Source: JAJPXC01 sp964520525 | GTDB taxonomy: Bacteria > Bacteroidota > Bacteroidia > Bacteroidales > Muribaculaceae | Assembly: GCA_964520525.1 (NCBI GenBank) | Contig: CAZFNR010000005.1 | Coordinates: 1 to 64,000, forward strand | Direction of reading: 5' to 3' | Length of the DNA stretch: 64,000 nucleotides | The notes under the pieces: generated by a model | What the model saw: only the letters and a program-made list of their open reading frames with translations | Database searches by the model: none | What the model was told of the DNA's origin: nothing | In this document: piece after piece, positions 8,024 through 17,216 of the stretch | Position numbering within the stretch: position 1 is the first letter of the stretch | Layout of the letters: each line of letters begins with the position of its first letter | Made by a program: the position numbers and the translations under genes

Positions 8024-8569
8024 TTAGTTAGTCTGTATTATGTCGGCGGGAATAGCCGCCAAGGCGCGTTCGTCAAACCGATAGAACCCATCGACGGGTT
8101 CTGCCACACATTTTAGCGAACTGATGCGCGAATCGGGCGATGGCGGAGTGTAGATATGCAGATACCCTTGGTGGACGACAGCCACAGGCTCCTCGATGCG
8201 TCCGCGGCTATATGGCGACCGCTGCAGTGAGGCTATGGGCGAGTCGGGCCCAACAATGATAGCCGCGCGCCGCCACCCGTCGAGCTTCACCTCCACGACC
8301 CTTCGGCACTCCGCCGGGAGCGAGATGGTCGCGCTCCCGTCTGACATATATTTCAGCGCAACGTCGCGAGCTATATCGCTCACCTCCAAAAGCGACAAAT
8401 CTCCATTGTCGAGCAAATCCAGATACCACTCCCTCATTTCCATCATTTGCAGACGGTCAAAATCGACACCATCGGTTCGCGACAGCTCGCAGTCGCTCCT
8501 CAGCGGCTCGAAATACCGCTTAAGCTTCCACACCCCCAGCATCTCATCGGTTGAAAGATTCAATAACAT
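8024..8569 (-). CDS. Putative phage head-tail connector or other virion protein
   Basis: 181 residues, no recognised domain. An acidic helical N-terminal half (1-75: 'MLGVWKLKRYFEPLR', 'MREWYLDLLDNGD') is followed by beta-rich sequence ('YLHIYTPPSPDSRISSLKC'). As first gene of the portal operon it may be a connector or adaptor, but this is inferred from position only. The ATG at 8569 lies about 40 bases downstream of the expected start of transcription from promoter B. Confidence 0.5.
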   Translation of the reverse strand: MLLNLSTDEMLGVWKLKRYFEPLRSDCELSRTDGVDFDRLQMMEMREWYLDLLDNGDLSLLEVSDIARDVALKYMSDGSATISLPAECRRVVEVKLDGWRRAAIIVGPDSPIASLQRSPYSRGRIEEPVAVVHQGYLHIYTPPSPDSRISSLKCVAEPVDGFYRFDERALAAIPADIIQTN

Positions 8570-8613
8570 CCTGATTATAGTTTGGTTTATAAAATCGACA
8601 AATCAATCATCGA

Positions 8614-8660
8614 CAAAATTACCCCCGCCTCACAACCACGACCCTGCGTTTTCCGCCCAA
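8614..8660 (-). promoter_or_regulatory. Promoter B of the phage portal operon, with upstream element
   Basis: On the minus strand: TTGGGCGGAAAACGCAGGG (plus 8642-8660), 20 bases including a G-run, then TAATTTTG (8614-8621). The upstream element differs from that of promoter A (1929-1947) at one of 19 positions and has exactly the same spacing, while the 20 bases between are poorly conserved. That pattern points to selection on a binding site rather than a simple recent duplication. Confidence 0.75.
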
Positions 8661-8753
8661 CCGTTTAGGCCTGCGTCTGACCTTCCCATGCCGGCACTGC
8701 CGCCGGCACGGTCTTCTGGCAACTGCCTGAGTTAATCTTATGGACATAATGAC

Positions 8754-8785
8754 GGTGGGCCGCCCCGTTTTCGGAGCGACCCACC
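8754..8785 (-). terminator. Hairpin after the GH10-like gene
   Basis: GGTGGG at 8754-8759 pairs with CCCACC at 8780-8785, and the stem continues inward through G-U pairs to a GTTTTC apex, giving about 14-16 pairs. It lies 40 bases after the stop of the secreted GH10-like protein. There is no strong T-run on the minus strand, so it may act as a transcript-end stabiliser or a weak terminator. Confidence 0.5.
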
Positions 8786-8825
8786 TTTGCTATTTAACTG
8801 CGTCACGATTATAGGTAACGGCAGG

Positions 8826-11453
8826 CTACTTGATGCGTACTTTATCGACTTGCGAACCCTTGCGGCGAATCACTATCTCACCCGACGACGGACGGTCGAT
8901 TCTGATACCTTGCAGGTTAAACCACTCGCAATCAGTGTTGTCAGAGCCTATTTCGATTTCTTCTACTCCCGAATTGTTTCCACGGTAGTATGCCGACACG
9001 ACTGGCGACCATTCCGAATATTTGTTGCCGTCGGCGGTGCGGTAATTACCTCTGACTCTCATATAATAGAGCTTCCCTTTCTCAAGCGTCTTGCCCATTT
9101 CTCCCGCGATGTTGCGGCTATGCCAGTTGGGCACTTCTGATGTTTCCTGGATGAAACGGTTTCCGACATTCGCCTTCTCGTCGATTTGGAAAGTCACCTG
9201 ATAGTAACCCGGGACAACATTGGCCTTGATATAATCCTCGGCATAGAAATCACCGCCTTCGGTCGGATAGCTGATGCTGACCTGACCCGGTATATGCTCC
9301 TTAGTCGTGAACGTGACGACGGGAGTGGTCATTGTCTCTCCGCTCTTCTCATATGTCAACCGGCAATAGTAAGTGGTCAGCCCGGCAAGGTATCCGGTGG
9401 GTACGCGCCATGAACCCCCGTCGGCTTCCTCGCTGAAAGTGATTGTGTTGAACGCCTCTTTGGTCGACATCTCAACGTTGACCTTGCGGTCGGAAATGCT
9501 CCATTTTATCTCCGGAGTGAGGTCTACGTCGGTCGACTTGTCGATGGGTGAGGTGATGACCATTCTCGACATCGTAAACTTACGGCTCTCTGAGATGCCG
9601 TCGTTGGCTGAGATGCCGCAGGAGCGCACTCGCCAATAATAGCTCTTGTCTGCTTCAAGGCTCGGCATATTGGCCGTTGAGCACTCGGTGCTGGTGCAGG
9701 AGATGGTGTATAGCAGCGAGTTGCGGTTGAATGTCGCGGCTGATGCTACCTCCACGATATACGAGGTGGCTTTGTCGACAGATTCCCATGTGAAATCAAA
9801 CGGGAACTCAACGGTGGCGCCGGCGGCGGGATACGTCAGGGCGGGGGCTGCGAGAGTCTCCGTCTTACTGCCGGCGAACGCGGGTGAATACTCATAACCG
9901 TAGCGGTCAAGTACACACACCGCATATTTATAACCCGACAATCTGTTGTCGGGAATGGTAAACTCGGTGGCATAGCTCATGCCAAGCAGATACTCGACTT
10001 CACACTGGAAGTTCTCCGACGGGACTTCGTCGGGAATTGCATAGACCGTGTAGCGCACATTGTCGCGCCCTGTCCAGCTGAGTTTGTTGCCCGAACGGGC
10101 AACATTGGTTACAACTCCCGGATTATCTCCCGGTTTCCACGTCATAGCAGGTGCGATTGCGGGGGTGTTGAACACTGTCTGTTTCAAATAGTGACCGAAT
10201 TTCGGCGATGCCGAATAGATATATTTTGTCGAATAAAATATCGAACCCGGACAGCCGTCAAGCGAACTGCTGCGATTGAGGCGCACCTCATTTACATATT
10301 CCTCATAGCTGTCGCTGTTGGGCCCCGACGCCATGTCTATGTGCCCAACGACCTTATCACTCTCCTGCCCGCTCATCCCGGGAGCTTTGCTGCTCGATGT
10401 GAGCGACGATATCGAATGGCTGACATACAGGTGGCGTCCGAATTTCTCTGCAACCGTCCCCCACCACGGCGTAACCTTCGAGTAGTTGGGTGAGCCGCCT
10501 ATCGTCCAGTAGACCTGTGGCGAGATGAAATCGATGTTATGGCTCGAAATCCACGCCAACGGGTCGGAATACAAGCCGTCATACTGCCAGTCACTGCCCG
10601 ACGGACATGGTGTTACTCCATATTTGTTGGCTACGGTAACCTTTGTGCAGGCGACACCTGCCGGAGAGATGCCGAAACGCGCCCACGGCTTTACCTTCTG
10701 GATGGTTGCGTACACGTCGGCTACCATCTGGTTGACATTGTCGCGGCGCCAATCGGCTTGGCTCATCGTGCCGCCGTTAGACTTGTATTTATTATACAAG
10801 TCGGTATCCACCGATAACGGAGTGCCGTTGATATAGAAATAGTCGTCAAACAAGATGCCGTCTACGTCATAGTTGGTCAATATCTCCTTAATGATGTCGC
10901 AGATGCGTTGACGCACTTCCGGCAGCCCGGGGTTGAGTATCGACTGGTTGTTATACTCCATAATCCATTCGGGATGGGTGGTGCGGTAATCGTTCGGTCC
11001 GTTCCACGGCGTCGACGATACGCTCGACTCATAGCGATAGGGGTTAAGCCACGCATGGCACTCCATTCCGCGCTTATGACACTCCGCTACGACCCACTCC
11101 AACGGGTCCCAGCCCGGGTCCATGCCGCGCTCCGATACCAAGTCGGTCGACCACGGCTCATAGCTCGACTTATACATCGCGTCACTGCGTGAGCGAACCT
11201 GGAAATTGATGGCGTTGAAGTTGTTGATTTGTAGCGAGTCCAGTAGCGTGGTCATCGCCGCCTTCTGTTTGTTGATTTGTGTCGTGTTGCCGGTCGACGT
11301 GATTACGCTCGGCGGCCAGTCAAGACGCCACACTGTCGCCACCCACGACGAGCGCATCTCGCGCTTAACCGGCGTGTCGGCGGCTTTGACTATAGGCGCA
11401 ACGATTAAGGTCAGCAATAATAGTATGCTGCATTTCAGATATTTGCTGTGCAT
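8826..11453 (-). CDS. Secreted glycoside-hydrolase-like (GHL10/DUF187) protein with fibronectin-like domains
   Basis: 875 residues with an N-terminal signal peptide (ending 'IVAPIVKAAD'). The GHL10 domain (PF02638) runs from about 30 to 350: 'REMRSSWVATVWRLDWP', 'NFQVRSRSDAMY', 'CHAWLNPYR', 'VDGILFDDYFY', 'RFGISPAGV' and 'DFISPQVYW'. From about 440 to 800 come beta-rich modules resembling fibronectin type III repeats. The last 45 residues ('CEWFNLQGIRIDRPSSGEI') are the C-terminal tail seen in many exported Bacteroidales proteins. It probably acts on glycans at the cell surface or in the periplasm; the substrate is unknown. It has its own promoter and hairpin. Confidence 0.88.
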   Translation of the reverse strand: MHSKYLKCSILLLLTLIVAPIVKAADTPVKREMRSSWVATVWRLDWPPSVITSTGNTTQINKQKAAMTTLLDSLQINNFNAINFQVRSRSDAMYKSSYEPWSTDLVSERGMDPGWDPLEWVVAECHKRGMECHAWLNPYRYESSVSSTPWNGPNDYRTTHPEWIMEYNNQSILNPGLPEVRQRICDIIKEILTNYDVDGILFDDYFYINGTPLSVDTDLYNKYKSNGGTMSQADWRRDNVNQMVADVYATIQKVKPWARFGISPAGVACTKVTVANKYGVTPCPSGSDWQYDGLYSDPLAWISSHNIDFISPQVYWTIGGSPNYSKVTPWWGTVAEKFGRHLYVSHSISSLTSSSKAPGMSGQESDKVVGHIDMASGPNSDSYEEYVNEVRLNRSSSLDGCPGSIFYSTKYIYSASPKFGHYLKQTVFNTPAIAPAMTWKPGDNPGVVTNVARSGNKLSWTGRDNVRYTVYAIPDEVPSENFQCEVEYLLGMSYATEFTIPDNRLSGYKYAVCVLDRYGYEYSPAFAGSKTETLAAPALTYPAAGATVEFPFDFTWESVDKATSYIVEVASAATFNRNSLLYTISCTSTECSTANMPSLEADKSYYWRVRSCGISANDGISESRKFTMSRMVITSPIDKSTDVDLTPEIKWSISDRKVNVEMSTKEAFNTITFSEEADGGSWRVPTGYLAGLTTYYCRLTYEKSGETMTTPVVTFTTKEHIPGQVSISYPTEGGDFYAEDYIKANVVPGYYQVTFQIDEKANVGNRFIQETSEVPNWHSRNIAGEMGKTLEKGKLYYMRVRGNYRTADGNKYSEWSPVVSAYYRGNNSGVEEIEIGSDNTDCEWFNLQGIRIDRPSSGEIVIRRKGSQVDKVRIK

Positions 11454-11526
11454 AATTGGGGTTATAAAGTTTGTTTTGGTTAGCCTGTGTTAGATATCGG
11501 GATATTTGCCCCTTGGTTCTCTGCCG

Positions 11527-11557
11527 CAAAGATATAGATTAATTCTCTTGCCGACAA
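11527..11557 (-). promoter_or_regulatory. Promoter of the GH10-like gene
   Basis: On the minus strand: TTG (plus 11555-11557), 20 bases, TATCTTTG (11527-11534). It lies about 75 bases upstream of the ATG. The rest of the 11454-11632 interval between folK and this gene holds nothing else that I recognise. Confidence 0.6.
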
Positions 11558-11632
11558 CACCGCGGGCGACAATCGATTGTTGATAAACTATAAACATATC
11601 TCGCCGTATCGAAAATAAAGTTAACCGGCGCG

Positions 11633-12082
11633 CTAAGCCAACGGCTTGCCCGTCAGAGGATGTCGCCATCGAGGGGCGAGTGCCTTGAGAGGGGTCGTGA
11701 CAAACTCACGCTCAAGCATCCGCGGATGCGGTAATGTCAGAGCGGGAGGGTCGTTGACGATTTCGTCGCCTAAGGCTATCAGGTCTATATCTATGCGGCG
11801 GTCGATATACCCCCCCGACGCGTCGCGGTGGGGCGACCCGTCTATCATCCGTTCCGACGCTTGCAACATATTTAGCAATTCGTGAGCCGTTCCGCTCCAC
11901 TCTATTTCTATCACAATGTTCAGAAAGCGGTTGGACGATTCAAACCCCAAAGCCTCCGTCTCGATTACCGGCGATATCCGCGAACGGCAACCTGCACCCC
12001 GCTCTACCAAAGCGACCGCTTGCTCTATCTGAGCTAAGCGGTCACCCTTGTTTGAGCCTATGCCTATATATGCTATTGACAT
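11633..12082 (-). CDS. folK: 2-amino-4-hydroxy-6-hydroxymethyldihydropteridine pyrophosphokinase
   Basis: 149 residues from the ATG at 12082 (MSIAYIGIGSNKGDR), which starts right at the conserved beta strand; the longer frame from 12151 adds non-conserved residues. The enzyme transfers pyrophosphate from ATP to the pterin before DHPS in folate synthesis. Seen are 'IGIGSNKGDR', 'ETEALGFESSNRFLN' and the 'DRRIDIDLIAL' motif (RxIDIDLL family signature with metal-binding Asp residues), then 'LPHPRMLEREFV'. It follows infB by 73 bases on the same strand. Confidence 0.93.
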   Translation of the reverse strand: MSIAYIGIGSNKGDRLAQIEQAVALVERGAGCRSRISPVIETEALGFESSNRFLNIVIEIEWSGTAHELLNMLQASERMIDGSPHRDASGGYIDRRIDIDLIALGDEIVNDPPALTLPHPRMLEREFVTTPLKALAPRWRHPLTGKPLA

Positions 12083-12155
12083 TAGTTCGTGTTTACTATT
12101 TGCAAAGTCGACGTGATAGCCGCCGTGGCTACTTCGGTCTATCTTCGCCACGCAC

Positions 12156-15140
12156 CTAAAGCGTTCGGTTGACTTCGATTTCCTCGAATCCCTCGATGAT
12201 GTCGCCTACTTGGATGTCGTTGTAGCCCGCTATGTTCAAGCCGCATTCGTAGCCCGTTAGCACCTCCTTGACATCATCCTTGAAACGTTTCAGCGAACCG
12301 AGGTCTCCGGTGTAGCGCACTATGCCGTCGCGAATCAAGCGCACCTTGCAGCCGCGCTTGATTTTTCCCTCGCGCACTTGCGCTCCGGCGATGGTGCCAA
12401 CCTTCGAGATGTGATAGGTCTGCAACACCTCCGCCGTACCGGTGATTTCCTCCTTAATCTCAGGCGCAAGCATTCCAGCCATAGCGTCTTTGACCTCCTC
12501 AATTGCTTGATAGATGACGGAATAGAGACGTATCTCGACACCTTCTCGCTCTGCCTCGCGGCGAGCCGCTTGCGAGGGGCGTACTTGGAAACCGATGATG
12601 ATGGCGTCTGATGCCGCGGCTAGGGTGACATCGCTCTCTGAGATGGCGCCTACTGCCTTGTGAAGCACATTAACCTGGATTTCAGGGGTCGACAGCTTTA
12701 TCAGCGAGTCGCTTAACGCCTCGATTGATCCGTCAACGTCTCCCTTGACGATGATGTTAAGCTCCTGGAAGTTGCCTATAGCCTTGCGGCGGCCTATATC
12801 GTCGAGTGTCAGAATCTTCTTGGTGCGCAAGCCCAATTCTCGTTGAAGTTGCTCGCGCTTGTTGGCGATTTCGCGAGCCTCCTGGTCCGAATCCATCACG
12901 TTGAATGTATCGCCCGCTGTAGGCGCTCCGTTCAACCCCAAGATTAGTACTGGCGTTGCCGGACCAGCCTCGGTGATGCGTTGGTTGCGCTCGTTGAACA
13001 TTGCCTTGATTTTGCCATAGTGTGTCCCGGCGAGAATCGTGTCGCCCATTCTCAGCGTCCCGTTCTGAACAAGCACCGTGGCGATGTAGCCGCGGCCTTT
13101 GTCAAGCGACGACTCGATGATTGAACCGGTGGCTTTGCGTGATGGATTGGCCTTCAAGTCAAGCATCTCTGCCTCGAGAAGCACCTTCTCCATCAACTCC
13201 TTCACTCCCAGACCTTTTTTGGCTGAGATGTCCTGCGACTGGTATTTGCCACCCCAATCCTCGACAAGGTAGTTCATATTGGCAAGCTCCTCCTTGATTT
13301 TTTCGGGATTAGCTGCCGGCTTATCTATTTTGTTGATTGCGAATACGATGGGAACTCCGGCTGCCGATGCGTGGTTGATTGCTTCAACCGTCTGCGGCAT
13401 CACGTTGTCGTCGGCGGCTACGATGATGATACACAGGTCGGTAACTTTCGCTCCGCGGGCACGCATCGCCGTGAATGCTTCGTGGCCGGGCGTGTCTAAG
13501 AACGTGATGCGGCGACCATCTTCGAGCTTAACGTTATAGGCCCCGATATGTTGGGTGATGCCTCCGGCCTCTCCGGCGATAACATTAGCGTTACGAATGT
13601 AATCGAGCAACGAGGTTTTACCGTGGTCAACGTGTCCCATGACGGTCACGATGGGCGGACGTGTCATCAAGTCTTCCTCGCGGTCTTCCTCCGATGCGAT
13701 GGCCTCAACAACCTCTGCCGATACATATTCGGTGGAGAAACCAAACTCATCGGCAACGATATTGATGGTCTCTGCGTCAAGACGCTGGTTGATTGACACC
13801 ATCACTCCCAAGTTCATGCAGGTCGCTATGACATTGTTGATGGGTACATCCATCATTATCGCAAGGTCGTTTGCCGTTACAAACTCAGTGAGCTTCAGCA
13901 CTTTGCTCTCTGCGGCTTCAAGCTCTGCCGCCTCGCGCTCTCGCGATGCGAAGCTCTCGCGCTTTTCCTTGCGCCATTTCGCACCTTTCTTCTGACCCTT
14001 ATCCTTGCTGGTGAGGCGGGCGAGGGTCTCCTTTATCTGTTTCTGTACATCCTCGTCGTTGACCTCGGTATGTACGGGACGGCGGTTGCGCTCTCCCTTC
14101 GACGAATTGCCGCGGTCACGGCGTGATGACTTATTGTCGTTATTACTGTTGTTGTTGCCGCGGTTCTGCCCACTGCTCGGCGAGGGTTGGTTGCCCGCTT
14201 TCTCGATGTCGACTTTCTCCTTGCCTCCGATGCGACGGCGTTTTTTGCGGTCACCGTTATTCACACCCTGACCGTTCGCTCCGGCCTTGGCTATGCGTTC
14301 GTTACGACGCTCCTCCTTGCTCTTTTTCTTGGGGCGCGTCGATTGGTTGATGGCTGATAGGTCGATTTTGCCTACAACGTTGATTGACAATCCGGTCGGG
14401 GGGACACCCACTTTGAATATCTCTTCCTCCTTGGCGGCTGCCGCGGGTTTTTCATCTTGTGGCGCCTCCGGCTTCTGCTCAACTTTCTGCTCAACTTTCT
14501 GCTCCGGCTTGACGCTGGCGGGTTTGGCAGGCTCGGGCTTTACAGTTTCGGGCTTGTCGGCAGGAATATCCTTTTTCTCGGCTTCTTTCGCCACAACTTT
14601 CTCCTCCGTTGTCTCCCTCTTAGGCTGCTCGGCGGCCGGTCCGGTTGCCGATGCTGCCGGCTGTTCCTTGACTGCGCTCTCGGCAGGCTCGGCTTTCACC
14701 GCTGCGGTTTCGGCTACAGGGGCCTTTTCGGCTGTCACCGGCTTCTCCTCCTGAACCGCCTTAGGCTGTTCTTTCTCTCCGGAAACAGCTTTTTCGACTT
14801 TGTTTACTATTGGATTGCCGTGCCGGTCAAGCTCAATTTTCCCAATAATTTTAGGCTTGTTGGTTTCGCTTGGCAATTTTATTTCGACGGTGGGGCGCGG
14901 CTCTTCCTTTGCGGCGGGCTTCACGCGGTCCTTTTGGCGTTCGGTGGTGAATTGGTTCGACTTGCTTTTCAAGTCCTTGTCACCCTTGAACTCCTTCACA
15001 AGAAGCTCAAGAACGTCATCCTCAATGCGGGCATTGGGCCCTTCGTCGATGGTGATGTCTTTTTTGCGCAGAAAGTCTATAACTGTCGGCAGTGCGACGT
15101 TTAGGTCTTTTGCTACTTTACTGATTTTCGTTTTCGCCAT
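12156..15140 (-). CDS. infB: Translation initiation factor IF-2
   Basis: 994 residues, long but normal for Bacteroidetes. It brings fMet-tRNA to the 30S subunit and drives subunit joining. The N-terminal helical domain (1-52) is followed by a charged, low-complexity Lys/Glu/Pro/Ala linker (about 55-400, with 'KVEQKVEQK' and Asn/Arg-rich parts). The G domain begins near 495: GHVDHGKT at 502-509, then DTPGHEAF and NKID. Domains II-IV and the fMet-tRNA-binding C2 region follow ('NVLHKAVGAISESDV'). It is the third gene of rimP-nusA-infB. Confidence 0.98.
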   Translation of the reverse strand: MAKTKISKVAKDLNVALPTVIDFLRKKDITIDEGPNARIEDDVLELLVKEFKGDKDLKSKSNQFTTERQKDRVKPAAKEEPRPTVEIKLPSETNKPKIIGKIELDRHGNPIVNKVEKAVSGEKEQPKAVQEEKPVTAEKAPVAETAAVKAEPAESAVKEQPAASATGPAAEQPKRETTEEKVVAKEAEKKDIPADKPETVKPEPAKPASVKPEQKVEQKVEQKPEAPQDEKPAAAAKEEEIFKVGVPPTGLSINVVGKIDLSAINQSTRPKKKSKEERRNERIAKAGANGQGVNNGDRKKRRRIGGKEKVDIEKAGNQPSPSSGQNRGNNNSNNDNKSSRRDRGNSSKGERNRRPVHTEVNDEDVQKQIKETLARLTSKDKGQKKGAKWRKEKRESFASREREAAELEAAESKVLKLTEFVTANDLAIMMDVPINNVIATCMNLGVMVSINQRLDAETINIVADEFGFSTEYVSAEVVEAIASEEDREEDLMTRPPIVTVMGHVDHGKTSLLDYIRNANVIAGEAGGITQHIGAYNVKLEDGRRITFLDTPGHEAFTAMRARGAKVTDLCIIIVAADDNVMPQTVEAINHASAAGVPIVFAINKIDKPAANPEKIKEELANMNYLVEDWGGKYQSQDISAKKGLGVKELMEKVLLEAEMLDLKANPSRKATGSIIESSLDKGRGYIATVLVQNGTLRMGDTILAGTHYGKIKAMFNERNQRITEAGPATPVLILGLNGAPTAGDTFNVMDSDQEAREIANKREQLQRELGLRTKKILTLDDIGRRKAIGNFQELNIIVKGDVDGSIEALSDSLIKLSTPEIQVNVLHKAVGAISESDVTLAAASDAIIIGFQVRPSQAARREAEREGVEIRLYSVIYQAIEEVKDAMAGMLAPEIKEEITGTAEVLQTYHISKVGTIAGAQVREGKIKRGCKVRLIRDGIVRYTGDLGSLKRFKDDVKEVLTGYECGLNIAGYNDIQVGDIIEGFEEIEVNRTL

Positions 15141-15202
15141 ATAATGTTATCGGGGTTTTCTTTCGTTAATTGGAGCGTGAGGTAGGGGAGAGGGGCGCAA
15201 AG

Positions 15203-16525
15203 TTACGCTTGCGGCTCCTCCTCGCTTTCTGGCTCATTGCCTTCTGTCAGGTCTGCGCCTAGCTCGTCATCCTCAAACTCGGCTTTCAGCACGCGGATGA
15301 CATTGTCGGCTGTCGATTCCTCGAGGTCGGCCTTCTCGATAAGTTCCTCTCGGCTGAGTCTCAACACCCCTTTGGCGGTCATCGCGCCCGTGGTTTCCTT
15401 GATGGTGTCGATTACCCATGCGTCGATTTCATCCTTGAACTCGTCGAGGAAGATATCCTCCTCGTCGGCTTCCTCGGTGTCGCGGTAAACGTCGATGACA
15501 TAGCCGGTGAGCATCGAGGCGAGCTTGATGTTCAGACCGCCCTTGCCGATTGCCAATGACACCTCCTCGGGGCGTAGAAACACCTCCGCTTTCTTCTCTT
15601 CCTGGTCGAGACGTATCGACGAGATTTTAGCGGGGCTAAGCGCGCGTTGGATAAGCAGCTGGGGGTTAGACGTGTAATTGATCACGTCGATATTCTCGTT
15701 GCGCAGTTCGCGCACGATGCCGTGGATACGCGACCCTTTCACGCCGACGCAAGCGCCAACCGGGTCGATGCGGTCGTCATAGCTCTCAACCGCGATTTTA
15801 GCGCGCTCCCCGGGGATACGGGCTACCGCGCGGATGTTAATCAGTCCGTCATGTATCTCGGGAACCTCAAGCTCAAACAACCGGCGCAAGAAGTTCTCGT
15901 TTGTGCGCGACACTGTGATTTTCGGATTGTTGTTCTTGTTGTCAACGTTGGCTATCACGGCGCGGACGGTCTCTCCCTTACGGAAAAAGTCTCCGGGGAT
16001 TGACTCGCTCTTGGGCAGAAGCAGCTCATTTTTGTCATCGTCGAGAAGCAGTGTCTCTCTTGACCATGTCTGGTAAACCTCACCCGACACAAGCTCTCCC
16101 TCAAGATCCTTGAATTTGGCGTAGATTGCCTCCTTCTGCAGGTCGAGGATTTTTGACTGGAGTGTCTGGCGCAGATTGAGAATCGCGCGCCGCCCAAAGT
16201 CGGCGAAGATGATTTCCTTGGTGTGCTCCTCGCCAAGCTCCGCGTCGGGGTCGTTGTCGGCGCGGGCGTCGCTGATGCTGATTTCGAGATTGGGGTTTGT
16301 TACTTCCCCGTCGGGTACTACGGTGAGGTTTTGGAATATCTGAACATCTCCTTTGTCGGGGTTCATGATGACATCAAGGTTCTCGTCGGTGCCAAACATC
16401 TTGGCCAGCACGTTGCGGAATGATTCCTCAAGCACGCTGATCATTGTGGTTTTGTCGATGTTTTTAAGCTCTTTGAACTCGGCGAACCGCTCCACCATGT
16501 TGGGAGCTTCCTCTTTCTTTGCCAT
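15203..16525 (-). CDS. nusA: Transcription termination/antitermination protein NusA
   Basis: 440 residues. It binds RNA polymerase and nascent RNA at pauses, terminators and antitermination complexes. The N-terminal polymerase-binding domain (about 1-130) is followed by an S1 domain ('ELVSGEVYQTWSRETLLL') and the KH pair, including 'GACVGVKGSRIHGIVREL' and 'AIGKGGLNIKLAS'. The acidic C-terminus ('LTEGNEPESEEEPQA') is longer than in minimal NusA proteins. It lies between rimP and infB, the classic order. Confidence 0.97.
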   Translation of the reverse strand: MAKKEEAPNMVERFAEFKELKNIDKTTMISVLEESFRNVLAKMFGTDENLDVIMNPDKGDVQIFQNLTVVPDGEVTNPNLEISISDARADNDPDAELGEEHTKEIIFADFGRRAILNLRQTLQSKILDLQKEAIYAKFKDLEGELVSGEVYQTWSRETLLLDDDKNELLLPKSESIPGDFFRKGETVRAVIANVDNKNNNPKITVSRTNENFLRRLFELEVPEIHDGLINIRAVARIPGERAKIAVESYDDRIDPVGACVGVKGSRIHGIVRELRNENIDVINYTSNPQLLIQRALSPAKISSIRLDQEEKKAEVFLRPEEVSLAIGKGGLNIKLASMLTGYVIDVYRDTEEADEEDIFLDEFKDEIDAWVIDTIKETTGAMTAKGVLRLSREELIEKADLEESTADNVIRVLKAEFEDDELGADLTEGNEPESEEEPQA

Positions 16526-16545
16526 AAGGGGTTATGTTTTTTTCT

Positions 16546-17013
16546 TTATTTGAATTTTATTGAATATTTCACTGATTTGCAGTCGGCCATCTTGAATGTC
16601 TCGGCTTTCATGACCGTGACGGGGCGTTTCGCTCCGGCTGGACGCTCCTTGACCGGTATCTCGACTGTGAAGTCGTCAGCGCCGACGGCAGTCAATGTGC
16701 CGCTCAGCTTGCGACCGTCGCAAGTCAGTATCTCTACCTCGTTGCCGACGTTCTTTAAATATTGGCCTCTGACCTTGAACGGTGCCGTCAGGCCGGCCGA
16801 CCCTACCTCAAGATCATAATCCTCTTTGTCGCGGTCAAACACAGCCTCGATTTTGCGGGTGATTGCGGCGCAGGTGTCGATGTCGATACCCGTCTCGCTG
16901 TCAAGCTCCACCACTATGTTGTTGCCGGGCTCAACGCGGATTTCCACCGGGAATATATCAGTCCCGGCTATGGCGGCGTTGACGGTCTCGGCTAATAACT
17001 GCTTGTCAATCAT
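16546..17013 (-). CDS. rimP: Ribosome maturation factor RimP
   Basis: 155 residues from the ATG at 17013 (MIDKQLLAETVN). The frame extends upstream to 17100, but that part overlaps the promoter. RimP aids 30S subunit maturation. Family features are the N-terminal domain with 'FPVEIRVEPGNNIVVEL', the 'YDLEVGSAGLTAPFK' motif (family 'LEVSSPGLdRPL' position, here with variant residues) and a C-terminal SH3-like domain. First gene of the rimP-nusA-infB operon. Confidence 0.93.
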   Translation of the reverse strand: MIDKQLLAETVNAAIAGTDIFPVEIRVEPGNNIVVELDSETGIDIDTCAAITRKIEAVFDRDKEDYDLEVGSAGLTAPFKVRGQYLKNVGNEVEILTCDGRKLSGTLTAVGADDFTVEIPVKERPAGAKRPVTVMKAETFKMADCKSVKYSIKFK

Positions 17014-17069
17014 ATCACTTAAATAACAAAAGAGAGGAAGCTGCCGCCTCCTCCTCGATTTCACGATAA

Positions 17070-17101
17070 CAAAAGTATATATTTCCCCAAACCTACGCAA
17101 A
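17070..17101 (-). promoter_or_regulatory. Promoter of the rimP-nusA-infB operon
   Basis: On the minus strand: TTTG (plus 17098-17101), 20 bases, TACTTTTG (17070-17077), a consensus Bacteroidetes promoter. It supports the rimP start at 17013 rather than 17100, because the upstream candidate start lies within the promoter. Confidence 0.75.
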
Positions 17102-17216
17102 TCTTAAGGTCAACTTAACTCTCAATTATAATGGAATTAGTTTAATTTAACTGATATACCAAGTAAATTAAGATATATTTGGTTAACATACCCCTGTCTT
17201 CCTATCGTTCACCGGA

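Noticed and set aside
14457..15104. Long plus-strand frame of 215 codons opposite infB
   Set aside because: It is antisense to the low-complexity linker and N-terminus of IF-2. It encodes Leu/Phe-rich composition expected from the complement of Lys/Glu/Ala codons and has no promoter or homologue.
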